Source: Pontibacter sp. G13 (lineage in GTDB: Bacteria; Bacteroidota; Bacteroidia; J057). From it: 64,000 bases of DNA. Made by a program: the position numbers and the translations under genes. The first letter of the stretch is position 1. Each line of letters opens with the position of its first letter. The notes under the pieces are model-generated. The model was not told the origin of the DNA, searched no databases, and saw only the letters and a list, made by a program, of their open reading frames with translations. The stretch spans positions 6,262,001-6,326,000 of the forward strand of contig NZ_CP134696.1 in the NCBI RefSeq assembly GCF_031851795.1, read 5' to 3'. Of this stretch, positions 17,888 to 27,166 are shown piece after piece.

Positions 17888-17918
17888 TTACGTAAAAATT
17901 TAGGTATCATTACGTAAT
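17888..17918. promoter_or_regulatory. Putative NarL-type regulator sites between cobA and nirB
   Basis: TTACGTAA (17888-17895), TAGGTA (17901-17906) and ATTACGTAAT (17909-17918) lie in the divergent cobA-nirB control region. The same words occur near the regulator gene and the porin gene of the same island. Confidence 0.5.
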
Positions 17919-17927
17919 TTTTCTATG

Positions 17928-17958
17928 TTTGGTCATCGGTACTGTCCGGATAATACGT
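17928..17958 (+). promoter_or_regulatory. Candidate nirB promoter with TACGTA at the -7 element
   Basis: TTTG (17928-17931), a 19-base spacer, then TAATACGT (17951-17958) inside ATACGTAAT. The first half fits the phylum -7 element but the TTTG half is replaced by ACGT, suggesting an activator-dependent promoter. Predicted start is near 17965, 17 bases before the nirB ATG. Confidence 0.45.
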
Positions 17959-17981
17959 AATATTTCTCAATCGCTACGCAT

Positions 17982-20492
17982 ATGGAACGAGTCGTTGTTG
18001 TGGGGAATGGCATGGTGGGGTACAAATTCTGCGAAAAGTTCGTGGCCCAAAAGGGAACCGATCGCTTTCAATTGGTGGTCTTCGGGGAAGAACCGCGACC
18101 TGCCTACGATCGGGTGCATTTGAGCGCCTACTTTGAAGGTAAATCTGCCGAAGATTTGACCATGGCACCCGCAGGTTGGTATCAGGAGCAGGGGATCGAA
18201 CTCCTATGTGGGGAACGAATTGTAGATATCGATCGCTCAGCCAAAGAGGTGGTCTCCGATCAGGGACGCCGCCTTAAGTATGACAAATTGGTATTGGCTA
18301 CTGGATCAGTCCCTTTTGTTCCGCCCATTCCCGGGGTGGAAAAGGAAGGAGTACTCGTATATCGGACGATTGAGGATCTGGAAGCCATCAAGGCCTATGG
18401 AGAAAAAGTGCGGAGTCAGGGCAATGGGAAAGCTGCCGTGTTGGGGGGAGGTCTTCTGGGGTTGGAAGCTGCAAAGGCTGTGAGAGATCTGGGATTGGAA
18501 ACCCATGTGGTGGAATTTGCTCCGAGACTCATGCCTAGACAGTTGGATGATGCAGGTGCCGGATTGCTGAAGCGGATGATTGAATCCATGCAGATCGGGA
18601 TTCATACCAATAAGGCCACGACCGAGATCACCGGAAATGGAAAGATGGAAGGAATGACTTTCAAAGATGGTGATTCACTCGACGTGGAGATGCTGGTGAT
18701 TTCTGCTGGCATTCGTCCACGCGATGAATTGGCTAGGCATACGGCGTTGGAAGTGGGACCGCGTGGCGGAATTACAGTCAATGAACGGATGCAGACCTCG
18801 GACCCCGAGATTTATGCGATTGGTGAATCGGCCTTGTACCAAGGAATGATCTACGGATTGGTCGCACCTGGATATGAAATGGCGGAAGTCGCTGTCTCGG
18901 ATATTTTGGGAGGGTCAACGACCATGTCCGACGCGGTGGATATGTCCACCAAGCTCAAATTGATCGGAGTAGATGTGGCCAGTTTCGGTGATCCCATGCC
19001 GAATAATTCACAAATCCGGACGATCGCCTACGAAGACGCACTGAATCAAACTTACAAGCGAATCAATGTTTCCGAAGATGGGAAGCAGTTGTTGGGGGGG
19101 ATTCTGGTCGGTGATGCCGATGACTATAATTTTCTCCTACAGATGGTACAGAATGCCATGCCTCTGCCGCCTGAGCCTGCGGATTTGATCTTGGGACCTA
19201 GGGGTGGGGGGGAAGCCGCAGCGGGATCTGTGATGGACTTTCCCGATGAGGCCGTGATCTGCTCTTGCGAACAGGTGACCAAGCTGGGTATTTGTGAAGC
19301 CATCACCTCTGGAACTGCCGAAAACCTGAAGGGAGTGAGTGCCTGTACCGGAGCGACCACGGGATGTGGAGGTTGTAAACCCATGGTGGCCGATCTTGTG
19401 AAGGCGACCCTGGAATCCATGGGTCAGGTAGTGAAGGAAGAAATCTGTGAGCATTTCCCTTATAATCGCCGCGAGTTGTACGACTTGATCAAGATTCAGG
19501 GAATCAAGACCTATGACGAGGCTTTGGATGCGTTTGGAAGTGGGGACGGATGTGAGGTGTGTAAGCCGGTGTTGGCTTCGGTATTCGCAGGAATCTATAA
19601 TGAGACGGCCGTGGTCCAGGAAACCATTCAAGATACCAATGACCGATACTTAGCCAATATCCAGCGGAATGGGACCTACTCGGTGGTTCCTCGTGTACCC
19701 GGAGGGGAAATCACCCCAGAGAAATTGATGGTGATTGGCCAAGTCGCCCAGAAATACGACCTCTACACCAAAATTACCGGAGGTCAGAGAATCGATTTGT
19801 TTGGTGCCAGGGTGGACCAACTTCCTGATATCTGGGAAGAATTGATTGAAGCGGGCTTTGAATCCGGCCATGCCTACGGAAAAGCTTTGCGGACTGTCAA
19901 GAGCTGTGTAGGTTCCACATGGTGCAGATATGGAATGGATGAATCCGTGAGTTTCGCCATCGAGTTGGAAGAACGATATAAGGGAATCCGATCGCCTCAC
20001 AAGCTCAAAGGAGGGGTGTCTGGATGTATCCGCGAATGCGCGGAGGCGCGTTGTAAAGACTTTGGGGTCATAGCAACCGAGAAGGGCTGGAATCTCTATG
20101 TCTGTGGAAATGGAGGAGCTAATCCCAAGCATGCCAAACTTCTGGCTGAGGATCTGGACCGTGAGACCTGCACCCGGTATCTGGATCGATTCCTCATATA
20201 CTATTTGCGTACTGCTGCTCCTTTGATGCGGACTGCGGCTTGGCTGGAAAAATTGGACGGAGGCTTCGAGTATCTCAAGCAGGTAGTGGTGGAAGATTCG
20301 CTAGGACTCGGGGAAACGATGGAGACAGAGATGCGGCAAATGGTCAATACCTACAAGTGTGAATGGAGGGAAGTCGTAGAGAATCCTGAGCTTCGGAAAC
20401 GATTCAGACATTTTGTGAATTCCGAAGATGCTGACGACAACTTGGAATATGTTCCGATGCGGGAGCAGAAAATGCCTGCACCTTGGGCATAG
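17982..20492 (+). CDS. nirB: NAD(P)H nitrite reductase, large subunit
   Basis: An 836-residue cytoplasmic assimilatory nitrite reductase that reduces nitrite to ammonium. Domain order: FAD/NAD(P) pyridine nucleotide-disulphide oxidoreductase (about 1-400; VVVGNGMVGYKFCEK, then VLGGGLLGLEAAKAV), a BFD-like [2Fe-2S] domain (CSCEQV ... GCGGCKP, about 425-475), a second short BFD-like segment (GCEVCKP), then the ferredoxin-like and siroheme/[4Fe-4S] domain (about 540-800) with CVGSTWC and GCIRECAE supplying the cluster/siroheme cysteines. Its length equals typical NirB. It is the first gene of nirB-nirD-DUF4202, followed closely by the two-component system. Divergent cobA supplies siroheme. Confidence 0.96.
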   Translation: MERVVVVGNGMVGYKFCEKFVAQKGTDRFQLVVFGEEPRPAYDRVHLSAYFEGKSAEDLTMAPAGWYQEQGIELLCGERIVDIDRSAKEVVSDQGRRLKYDKLVLATGSVPFVPPIPGVEKEGVLVYRTIEDLEAIKAYGEKVRSQGNGKAAVLGGGLLGLEAAKAVRDLGLETHVVEFAPRLMPRQLDDAGAGLLKRMIESMQIGIHTNKATTEITGNGKMEGMTFKDGDSLDVEMLVISAGIRPRDELARHTALEVGPRGGITVNERMQTSDPEIYAIGESALYQGMIYGLVAPGYEMAEVAVSDILGGSTTMSDAVDMSTKLKLIGVDVASFGDPMPNNSQIRTIAYEDALNQTYKRINVSEDGKQLLGGILVGDADDYNFLLQMVQNAMPLPPEPADLILGPRGGGEAAAGSVMDFPDEAVICSCEQVTKLGICEAITSGTAENLKGVSACTGATTGCGGCKPMVADLVKATLESMGQVVKEEICEHFPYNRRELYDLIKIQGIKTYDEALDAFGSGDGCEVCKPVLASVFAGIYNETAVVQETIQDTNDRYLANIQRNGTYSVVPRVPGGEITPEKLMVIGQVAQKYDLYTKITGGQRIDLFGARVDQLPDIWEELIEAGFESGHAYGKALRTVKSCVGSTWCRYGMDESVSFAIELEERYKGIRSPHKLKGGVSGCIRECAEARCKDFGVIATEKGWNLYVCGNGGANPKHAKLLAEDLDRETCTRYLDRFLIYYLRTAAPLMRTAAWLEKLDGGFEYLKQVVVEDSLGLGETMETEMRQMVNTYKCEWREVVENPELRKRFRHFVNSEDADDNLEYVPMREQKMPAPWA

Positions 20493-20537
20493 CCATCTTT
20501 ATCTCAACACACGTTTAGAACTTCAACATTTATCCTC

Positions 20538-20915
20538 ATGGAAACCCTTTTGACTCAATATCAGACGGTCTCTGATGAATCCGTCAAGGTCTGGTTCAAG
20601 GCAGCAAGCGTAGAGGACATTCCTGCCGATGGAGGTGCATGCGTCAAATACAAGGACAAGCAAATCGCCATATTTCATTTCCGTCGCAAGCAGGCGTGGT
20701 ATGCTACGCAGAACCTATGTCCCCATAAAATGGAGATGGTGTTGGCTCGGGGATTGATAGGGGAGTCCGCTGGAATTCCCAAGGTGGCCTGTCCCCTTCA
20801 TAAGCGTACTTTTTCATTGGAAACTGGCGAAAACCTCAATGGATCTGAACCCGCGATTGCAGTTTACCCAGTTAAGGTAGAGAATGGGTATATTTACATA
20901 GGATTTGAGGAGTAG
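20538..20915 (+). CDS. nirD: Nitrite reductase small subunit (Rieske-like)
   Basis: A 125-residue NirD-type protein, 45 bp after nirB. The fold is Rieske-like (VKYKDKQIAIFHFRRKQAWYATQNLCPHKM ... VACPLHKRTFSLETGE when read in pieces). The cluster-ligand pattern Cys-x-His ... Cys-x2-His of true Rieske proteins is only partly kept: CPHK and CPLHK remain, so cluster binding is uncertain, as is usual for NirD. It partners NirB in the cytoplasm. Confidence 0.92.
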   Translation: METLLTQYQTVSDESVKVWFKAASVEDIPADGGACVKYKDKQIAIFHFRRKQAWYATQNLCPHKMEMVLARGLIGESAGIPKVACPLHKRTFSLETGENLNGSEPAIAVYPVKVENGYIYIGFEE

Positions 20916-20938
20916 GACCACCTTAACCGCGCATTACG

Positions 20939-21532
20939 ATGCATCATGTTAGTTTTTCCCAAGCCATTCAGGCGTTTGATCAAGCCAATGCCCAAGACCC
21001 CAATTCGGTTAGATGGCAGGGAACGGATTGGCCCAAAGAGCTCCTCTATGCGCATCGAATGTCCGAGTGTTTGGAGTCATTTGAACCAGACGCCACCGAA
21101 GCCCTTCGATTGGCGGTCAGATGTCAACATATTCGGAGATGGGAAATTCCAAGATCATCTTATCCAGATGGAAAGAAGGGATATTATGCCTGGCGAAACG
21201 AGTTGAAGCGATTTCATGGGGAAGCCGCAGCTGAAATCCTAACCTCAGTGGGATATGATGATGAGATGGTGGCCAAGGTTCAGAAATTGCTCAACAAGGA
21301 GCAGTTGAAGAAGAATCCCGACACCCAAACACTGGAAGATGTCATCTGTCTGGTGTTTTTGCAGTACTATCTTGGCGAGTTCGCAGAACAACATGCTGAT
21401 GAAAAAGTAGTTGACATTCTCCGGAAAACTTGGCGGAAAATGTCCCTCAAAGGACAGGAACGTGCCAAAACCATAGCTTTCCCCTCTCCATTGGGACAAT
21501 TGGTGATTGCGGCCATTTCTGCTCCTTCCTGA
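20939..21532 (+). CDS. DUF4202 protein linked to nitrite assimilation
   Basis: A 197-residue soluble protein matching DUF4202: LLYAHRMSECLESF, then LRLAVRCQHIRRWEIPRSSYP, a WRNELKRFH block, and EDVICLVFLQYYLGEF. The conserved histidines and the acidic residues in these blocks look like an HD-domain-type metal site, which is my inference. It lies 23 bp after nirD. The family is often found beside nitrite or nitrate assimilation genes, but its reaction is not known to me. The stop is 12 bp before the sensor kinase start. Confidence 0.85.
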   Translation: MHHVSFSQAIQAFDQANAQDPNSVRWQGTDWPKELLYAHRMSECLESFEPDATEALRLAVRCQHIRRWEIPRSSYPDGKKGYYAWRNELKRFHGEAAAEILTSVGYDDEMVAKVQKLLNKEQLKKNPDTQTLEDVICLVFLQYYLGEFAEQHADEKVVDILRKTWRKMSLKGQERAKTIAFPSPLGQLVIAAISAPS

Positions 21533-21543
21533 ATTTTTGTTCT

Positions 21544-23406
21544 ATGAATCATTCAGCAGCGATTTCTAGCCAAAGTGCATCCGTATTCAAGCGCCTTAGT
21601 AGGTGGTACTTGATTGCTTTGAGTGTGATTGGAGTGGTGTTCATTGCCAGTCATGCACTTATTCAAGGCCATCTCGACAAACAGGAAAATGATTCCAGAA
21701 TCGTCAATGTAGCGGGTAGGCAAAGGATGCTCAGTCAGCGCCTATCCAAGGAAATCCTCATGCTGACGACTGCAGAGGAACCTACCAAGAGGCAAGAAAT
21801 CAAATCCCAGATCAAAGAGACTCTGGAAATCTGGACCTCTTCTCATGATGGGTTGAAGTTTGGTAGCGAAGAGTTGGGCTTGCCCGGTGTGAATAGTGTA
21901 TCGGTACTGAAGATGTTCGCCGATATTCAACCGCATTATGATGCGATGGTAACCGGGACACTCCACATTTTGAAGACGCTCAATCAAAATCCTTTGGTGG
22001 ATCTCTCAGAGATCGAACCTGATATGGATTTGGTCTTGGATCATGAGCAGGATTTCCTGCATGGGATGGATAAGTTGGTGTTTCAGTATGATGCTGAGGC
22101 CAAAAACAAGGTTTTGGAATTGCGGAAGGTGGAATATCTGCTGTTGTTTTTTGCTTTGGCTACTTTGGTTGTAGAGTTGCTGTTCATTTTTCGTCCAACT
22201 GCCCTGTATGCCAAGCAGAATATTCAACAATTGGTAGAAGCCGAAAAAGCAGCGCTAAGCAATGCAGAGGAAATACGTGAGCTATATGAGGTGAAGGAAA
22301 AGTCAGTACAAGAACTTCGAGCCCTGAATTTTGCTGTAGACCAAGCTGCGTTATTTGCCAGTATCCGGTTGGATGGCTCCTTGATTTATATGAGTGAAAA
22401 GCTCAAGCTATTTTTGGGCTACCGCCATAAAAAACCCATGGGACAATTTGCTGAGATTATGACTACCCATGAGGGAGAACAACAATATCTTAGTCAAATC
22501 ATTCGGACACCAAGGTCTACCATTTGGACCGGTGAGGTGTCCATTACTTCGCTGAATGGCACCAAGCATTGGCTCGAACTATCGATTGTACCAGTTAATA
22601 GAAGTGGTATCCAGCAGGATTATCTCATATTGTGCTCGGATATTTCGGCTCGAAAGAAAACTGAAAAGGCACTCCAGCAACTCAATGAGGAAAAGTTCGA
22701 GGAACGGTTTCGGTTGCAGAAACTGCGTTCTCTTCATGTTGTGGAGGCTCAGGAGAATGAGCGGAAACGCATTGCTAGAGACATGCACGATGGCATCGGG
22801 CAGATGCTGACCGCGTTGAAGTTTAATCTGGAGTCCGTTAATCCGGAAAAGCCAGAGCGAGCGCGAGAAAAAATCACGAGCTTGAAGCAATTGGCCAGTA
22901 ATCTGATTAAGGGAGTTCGAATTGCTACCTTCAATCTAACACCCCCTGAATTGACAGATTATGGTCTTCCTTCGGCACTAGCCAAACTCTGTTCGGAATT
23001 GAAGAAATTGACCTCCGAGCCGATATTATTTGAAAACAGAACTCAGTTTCAAGGCAGATTTGATCCAATTGTAGAGACTAATATCTATCGGATCACCCAA
23101 GAAGCGGTGAATAATGCCATCAAATACTCAGAGGGTTCTTATATACTCGTTACGCTTTCTCACAGCCGAGACCTGGTCAGTATCATGGTGGAGGATGATG
23201 GGAAGGGCTTTGATCAGAACCAAGTGGTGATAGAGCCGCAAGATCCTGAAGGGACCAATCTGGGACTCTCATTCATGCGAGAGCGGGTAGCCTATATCAA
23301 TGGCAGATTATTTATCCGATCCAAATCTGGTGAGGGGACGCGAATTACCGTCAATATACCCATCAGTACTGAATCTAAGGAGGGTCGTATGTTAGGTAAT
23401 ACGTAG
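21544..23406 (+). CDS. Sensor histidine kinase with PilJ/NIT-like nitrate-sensor domain
   Basis: A 620-residue membrane kinase. Transmembrane helix 1 (about 20-40) and helix 2 (about 200-220) bracket a periplasmic helical domain that begins IVNVAGRQRMLSQRLSKE. This matches the type IV pili methyl-accepting (PilJ-type) domain and the nitrate-binding P-box of NarX/NarQ. It is followed by a coiled segment (about 225-265), a PAS domain (about 275-385), a HisKA_3 dimerisation domain with ERKRIARDMHDGIGQ (His415), and a HATPase_c domain (EAVNNAIKYS, DDGKGFD, GLSFMRERV). It should sense nitrate/nitrite and phosphorylate the NarL-type regulator that follows 48 bp later. ATG 21544 gives the correct short N-terminal tail; upstream frame lies inside DUF4202. 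Confidence 0.9.
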   Translation: MNHSAAISSQSASVFKRLSRWYLIALSVIGVVFIASHALIQGHLDKQENDSRIVNVAGRQRMLSQRLSKEILMLTTAEEPTKRQEIKSQIKETLEIWTSSHDGLKFGSEELGLPGVNSVSVLKMFADIQPHYDAMVTGTLHILKTLNQNPLVDLSEIEPDMDLVLDHEQDFLHGMDKLVFQYDAEAKNKVLELRKVEYLLLFFALATLVVELLFIFRPTALYAKQNIQQLVEAEKAALSNAEEIRELYEVKEKSVQELRALNFAVDQAALFASIRLDGSLIYMSEKLKLFLGYRHKKPMGQFAEIMTTHEGEQQYLSQIIRTPRSTIWTGEVSITSLNGTKHWLELSIVPVNRSGIQQDYLILCSDISARKKTEKALQQLNEEKFEERFRLQKLRSLHVVEAQENERKRIARDMHDGIGQMLTALKFNLESVNPEKPERAREKITSLKQLASNLIKGVRIATFNLTPPELTDYGLPSALAKLCSELKKLTSEPILFENRTQFQGRFDPIVETNIYRITQEAVNNAIKYSEGSYILVTLSHSRDLVSIMVEDDGKGFDQNQVVIEPQDPEGTNLGLSFMRERVAYINGRLFIRSKSGEGTRITVNIPISTESKEGRMLGNT

Positions 23407-23415
23407 GAATACGTA
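23393..23415. promoter_or_regulatory. TAGGTA/TACGTA sites before the response regulator gene
   Basis: TAGGTA (23393-23398), TACGTA (23400-23405) and TACGTA (23410-23415) lie across the kinase stop codon. The two TACGTA words are spaced 10 bp, one helical turn. A weak promoter here could give autoregulation of the regulator gene. Confidence 0.4.
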
Positions 23416-23454
23416 TATTGCCATTCACTCTAAGATCCCCATATAACGAATTCC

Positions 23455-24165
23455 ATGTCAACCATTCAATCCGGGCACATTCAAGTCGTATTGGCGGATG
23501 ACCACGCGTTGGTCCGTGATGGGATTAGGTCCTTGCTGGAAGAAGACCCCACTATTGAGGTGATTGCCGAAGCTTCCAATGGAGAAGAGGCGCTTCAACA
23601 GGTGGAGATCCATCAGCCTGATTTGTTGATCGTAGATATCCGGATGCCCAAAATGAACGGCATTCAGACTGTATCTGCCCTCACCCAGACCCCTTCGGAG
23701 ACCAAGGCGCTGGTACTTTCCATGCACGATTCGGAGGAATATGTGCTTCAATCTGTCGAAGCAGGTGCCTTTGGATACCTGCTCAAAGATATCAGCAAGG
23801 ACGAATTCCTGAAGGCCATTCACACCATTCATGGTGGCGGGAAGTATTTTTGTGGGGAGATTTCCCCCATCCTTGTGCAGAAGTATCTAGAAAATGTGGG
23901 AGGAAGTGAGCGTGCACCCAAAGTGGCTGAGCCTGCACCTGAATATCAGGCTTCCGTCCCAACGACAGATTTTCAACTCACGAAACGCCAAAAGGAAATT
24001 CTCGCTTTGGTGGTGAATGGCATGAGCAATAAAGAAATCGCAGAGCACTTGGACAAAAGTGTCAGGACCGTAGAGGCTCATCGATTTTCACTAATGAAAA
24101 AGATGGGAGTCAAAAACTTGTTGGAACTCAGTAACAAGGCCCGAGAACACGGACTCATTAAGTAG
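23455..24165 (+). CDS. NarL/FixJ-family response regulator
   Basis: A 236-residue regulator. Receiver domain residues 1-125: acidic pocket VVLADDHALVRDG, phospho-acceptor Asp61 in LLIVDIRMPKMNG, and the conserved Lys in YLLKDIS. A linker (about 135-165) is followed by a LuxR-type helix-turn-helix (LTKRQKEILALVVNGMSNKEIAEHL, read in parts; then VRTVEAHR) at about 168-230. It should bind as a dimer to NarL-like heptamers; candidate sites are described near 17.9, 23.4 and 24.3 kb. It pairs with the upstream kinase and ends at a strong terminator, so the porin/transport genes need their own promoter. Confidence 0.93.
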   Translation: MSTIQSGHIQVVLADDHALVRDGIRSLLEEDPTIEVIAEASNGEEALQQVEIHQPDLLIVDIRMPKMNGIQTVSALTQTPSETKALVLSMHDSEEYVLQSVEAGAFGYLLKDISKDEFLKAIHTIHGGGKYFCGEISPILVQKYLENVGGSERAPKVAEPAPEYQASVPTTDFQLTKRQKEILALVVNGMSNKEIAEHLDKSVRTVEAHRFSLMKKMGVKNLLELSNKAREHGLIK

Positions 24166-24204
24166 TCTCAAAGAATTTACCTATTCGGATAAGAATGAAT
24201 GCCT

Positions 24205-24236
24205 TCCGGAATTCTACTGGTCAGTAGAATTCCGGA
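24205..24236 (+). terminator. Rho-independent terminator after the response regulator
   Basis: Perfect inverted repeat TCCGGAATTCTACTG (24205-24219) and CAGTAGAATTCCGGA (24222-24236) followed directly by a T-run. Confidence 0.9.
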
Positions 24237-24288
24237 TTTTTTTGTATTCCATTTTCGCGGTTTCTAGGTAGTGGGCTCTGTTTTGAAT

Positions 24289-24352
24289 AAAAATTAAGTA
24301 TTGATACTTAATTTTTGATAAACATTTTTAGGTATCGTATTGAAATACTTAT
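24289..24352. promoter_or_regulatory. Inverted repeat and NarL-like heptamers upstream of the porin operon
   Basis: AAAAATTAAGTAT (24289-24301) and ATACTTAATTTTT (24304-24316) form a perfect 13-2-13 repeat whose inner part has a 7-2-7 layout. TAGGTA (24329-24334) and TACTTAT (24346-24352) follow; the latter matches the NarL heptamer TACYYMT exactly. This places likely regulator sites 15 to 80 bases before the -33 element. Confidence 0.5.
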
Positions 24353-24365
24353 ATATTGTGGTCAG

Positions 24366-24398
24366 TTGAATCGATGAGACTAAGGATTACTACGTAAT
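24366..24398 (+). promoter_or_regulatory. Candidate porin/transport operon promoter
   Basis: TTG (24366-24368), 19 bases, then TACTACGT within TACTACGTAAT (24388-24398). The arrangement is the same as at nirB. The predicted start near 24402 leaves a leader of about 23 bases. Confidence 0.45.
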
Positions 24399-24424
24399 TG
24401 TATGGTCAAAGCAACCGTATTACG

Positions 24425-25726
24425 ATGAAACCTAATCAACTCCTATTAATGTTCGGCATGCTGGCTTGTTTGGCGGGAAGTACCCTGCCCCTGCATGCAC
24501 AATTCAAACTGACTGCGGAAGTTCGTCCGCGGACTGAGTTTCGCCAAGGGTTCAAGACTCCTACCTCGGATGGCTTTGAACCGGCATTTTTCACTGAGCA
24601 GCGAAGCCGCTTGTATTTTGACTACAAAGAAGAAAAATACAAGTTTCGTGTATCGCTTCAGGATGTTCGTATTTGGGGGGAAGTGCCTCAGATCTTCAAG
24701 CAGGAGGATGGTAACACATTCCTGAGTGAGGCATGGGGACAGTACTACTTCACCAAAGAATTGTCTGTAAAGGCAGGACGTCAAATCATTTCCTACGACA
24801 ACCAGCGATTCCTCGGTGGCTTGGAATGGGCACAGCAAGGGAGACGTCACGACGCTTTCTTGTTCGCCTTTGAAGACGATGAAAAGGACCACAAGCTACA
24901 CCTTGCGGTAGCCATGAATGCAGACGATGAAACGGCAGAGCCTGGAAATCTTCAGGGACCCAATGCCTCCTACTATGCGGTCGCCGGCAACTACAAGAAT
25001 ATGCAGTATGCTTGGTATCACAAGGGATCAGATAAGGGGGCAATCTCCTTGTTGGCCTTGAATGCTCAGTACCAAAACCGGGCGGACACCAGTGTATTTG
25101 CCAAGCAGACCCTAGGTGCAGTGGGATCACTGAAATTCGGGAAAGTGACTGTAGGTGGTGATTTGTACTACCAAACAGGCAAGCAAGGAAGCGCTGATGT
25201 GAATGCATGGTTGGCAGGAGCAAACGTGACCCTCAAAACCAAGCTCACTCCGCTGAAATTGGGAGTAGAATACATTTCTGGTAAAAATGATACGGATGGT
25301 GCAGACGATTTGACTGTTACCAACTTCTCTCCAGATTTCGGTACTAACCATGCCCATAATGGATTCATGGATTATTTCTTCGTAGGTCCTGCTAACGGAA
25401 ATGTCGGAGTGACAGACATCTATCTGAAGACTAAATGGAAGCTGAAGAAAGGTGCCTTGATTGCCAACTTCCATGAGTTTTTGACAGGTTCCACCCAGCT
25501 GGACGGCAATGGCAACGAATTGGCCAAACCAATGGGATTCGAGGCAGACTTGGTTTACGCAGTGAAGTTGGCACCCTCGGTAACGTTCAATTTGGGATAC
25601 TCCCACTTGGTGGCTTCCGAGACGATGCTTTCCCTTCGGCCTGGCAATGCACAAAACAACCACTGGGGCTGGATGATGATTACCTTCAAGCCTACCCTGT
25701 ATCAGACTCCCAAGCCTGAATCCTGA
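24425..25726 (+). CDS. Outer-membrane porin-like protein, alginate-export type
   Basis: A 433-residue protein with a signal peptide ending LPLHAQ (about residue 25). The mature part is all beta, with alternating-residue strands and a C-terminal GWMMITFKPTLYQ-like segment. The EVRPRTEFRQGF and FFTEQRSRLYFDY opening, then VSLQDVRIWG and KAGRQIISYDNQRFLG, resemble alginate-export (AlgE-like) barrel proteins. In this island it is immediately upstream of the nitrate ABC transporter, so it probably lets nitrate/nitrite across the outer membrane; that is context inference. ATG 24425 is used because it starts the signal peptide; a TTG-led extension upstream has none. Confidence 0.78.
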   Translation: MKPNQLLLMFGMLACLAGSTLPLHAQFKLTAEVRPRTEFRQGFKTPTSDGFEPAFFTEQRSRLYFDYKEEKYKFRVSLQDVRIWGEVPQIFKQEDGNTFLSEAWGQYYFTKELSVKAGRQIISYDNQRFLGGLEWAQQGRRHDAFLFAFEDDEKDHKLHLAVAMNADDETAEPGNLQGPNASYYAVAGNYKNMQYAWYHKGSDKGAISLLALNAQYQNRADTSVFAKQTLGAVGSLKFGKVTVGGDLYYQTGKQGSADVNAWLAGANVTLKTKLTPLKLGVEYISGKNDTDGADDLTVTNFSPDFGTNHAHNGFMDYFFVGPANGNVGVTDIYLKTKWKLKKGALIANFHEFLTGSTQLDGNGNELAKPMGFEADLVYAVKLAPSVTFNLGYSHLVASETMLSLRPGNAQNNHWGWMMITFKPTLYQTPKPES

Positions 25727-25767
25727 TCTTCTCTTTCCTTTCTCGAACCGAATAATCGCTTTCAAAG

Positions 25768-27138
25768 ATGAATAAGCTTTACATGCTCCTGATGGGAGTC
25801 GTGATCCTCGGTGCATCTGCATGTGGAGGAGGTGCCGGAACTGGTGCCACACAGACTGAAGTCGCCACCCCGGCGCTTGCAATCGAAAAGCCACAGCTCA
25901 CCTTTGGCTTCATCAAGCTGACAGATATGGCTCCCCTCGCAATCGCGAAGGAGCTGGGGTACTTTGAGGATGAAGGCCTTTTCGTGACTATTGAGGCTCA
26001 ATCCAACTGGAAAAACGTTTTGGACCGGGTCATTGACGGTCAGTTGGACGGATCTCATATGCTATCTGGTCAGCCTATTGCTGCCGGTGCAGGATTTGGC
26101 CGTCAAGCAGAGCTCATCACTCCATTTTCCATGGATCTCAATGGAAATGGCATTACGGTGTCAAATGATGTGTGGTCTGCTATGAAACCGCATATTACTA
26201 TGGGGAGCGATGGATTGCCTGTCCATCCGATTAAGGCGGATGCCTTGAAGCCAGTAGTCGCTGACTACAAGTCCAATGGTAAGCCATTCAAAATGGGCAT
26301 GGTCTTCCCGGTATCTACTCACAATTACGAAATTCGGTACTGGTTGGCAGCCGCTGGAATCCACCCAGGAATGTACACTGCCGACAATATCCAAGGACAA
26401 GTGGATGCTGATGTGTTGCTGTCTGTAACCCCTCCGCCACAAATGCCTGCAACCTTGGAGGCCGGTACCATCTACGGATACTGTGTGGGTGAGCCTTGGA
26501 ATCAACAAGCTGTATTTAAAGGCATTGGAGTACCGGTAACCACGAACTATGATATTTGGAAGAACAACCCTGAAAAGGTGTTTGTGATGCGCAAGGACTT
26601 TGCAGAAAAGTACCCCAACACGACTATCGCCATTACCAAAGCATTGATTCGTGCAGCCAAATGGTTGGACAATCCGAGTAATCGTCCTGCAGCTGTTGGG
26701 ATTCTCTCCAAGCCAGATTACGTAGGTGCAGATTCCGTCGTGATCGCTAACTCTATGACCGGAACCTTTGAGTTTGAGCGTGGCGACAAACGTTCCATGC
26801 CAGACTTCAACGTATTCTTCCGCTATCACGCGACCTATCCATTCTACTCTGACGGAATCTGGTTCTTGACTCAGATGCGTCGCTGGGGACAGATTCCAGA
26901 TCCTAAACCTGCTGATTGGTATCACTCCAAGATCAAGGAGATATATCGTCCTGACCTTTGGATGCAGGCTGCCGAAGCGCTGGTGGCGGAAGGTAAATTG
27001 ACGATGGAGGAAATTCCGGAAACTGATGGATACAAGGCCCCAACGACCGACTTCATCGATGGGAACAGCTATGACGGCAAGGACCCGATTGGATACATCA
27101 ACAGCTTCCAAATCGGTATCAAGGAAGAAGCCCTTTAA
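25768..27138 (+). CDS. nrtA: Nitrate ABC transporter substrate-binding lipoprotein
   Basis: A 456-residue lipoprotein. A hydrophobic signal ends in the lipobox GASAC (Cys19) followed by glycines and a flexible linker. The core belongs to the CmpA/NrtA family: [38 protein letters not shown], and a C-terminal [23 protein letters not shown]-type region (read in parts). It should capture nitrate (less likely bicarbonate) in the periplasm and deliver it to the adjacent permease. The gap to nrtB is 28 bp. The nitrate call comes from its neighbours (nitrate reductase and nirBD) rather than from pocket residues. Confidence 0.9.
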   Translation: MNKLYMLLMGVVILGASACGGGAGTGATQTEVATPALAIEKPQLTFGFIKLTDMAPLAIAKELGYFEDEGLFVTIEAQSNWKNVLDRVIDGQLDGSHMLSGQPIAAGAGFGRQAELITPFSMDLNGNGITVSNDVWSAMKPHITMGSDGLPVHPIKADALKPVVADYKSNGKPFKMGMVFPVSTHNYEIRYWLAAAGIHPGMYTADNIQGQVDADVLLSVTPPPQMPATLEAGTIYGYCVGEPWNQQAVFKGIGVPVTTNYDIWKNNPEKVFVMRKDFAEKYPNTTIAITKALIRAAKWLDNPSNRPAAVGILSKPDYVGADSVVIANSMTGTFEFERGDKRSMPDFNVFFRYHATYPFYSDGIWFLTQMRRWGQIPDPKPADWYHSKIKEIYRPDLWMQAAEALVAEGKLTMEEIPETDGYKAPTTDFIDGNSYDGKDPIGYINSFQIGIKEEAL

Positions 27139-27166
27139 CCAGCAACAAGCGTCAAACTGAACGGAT

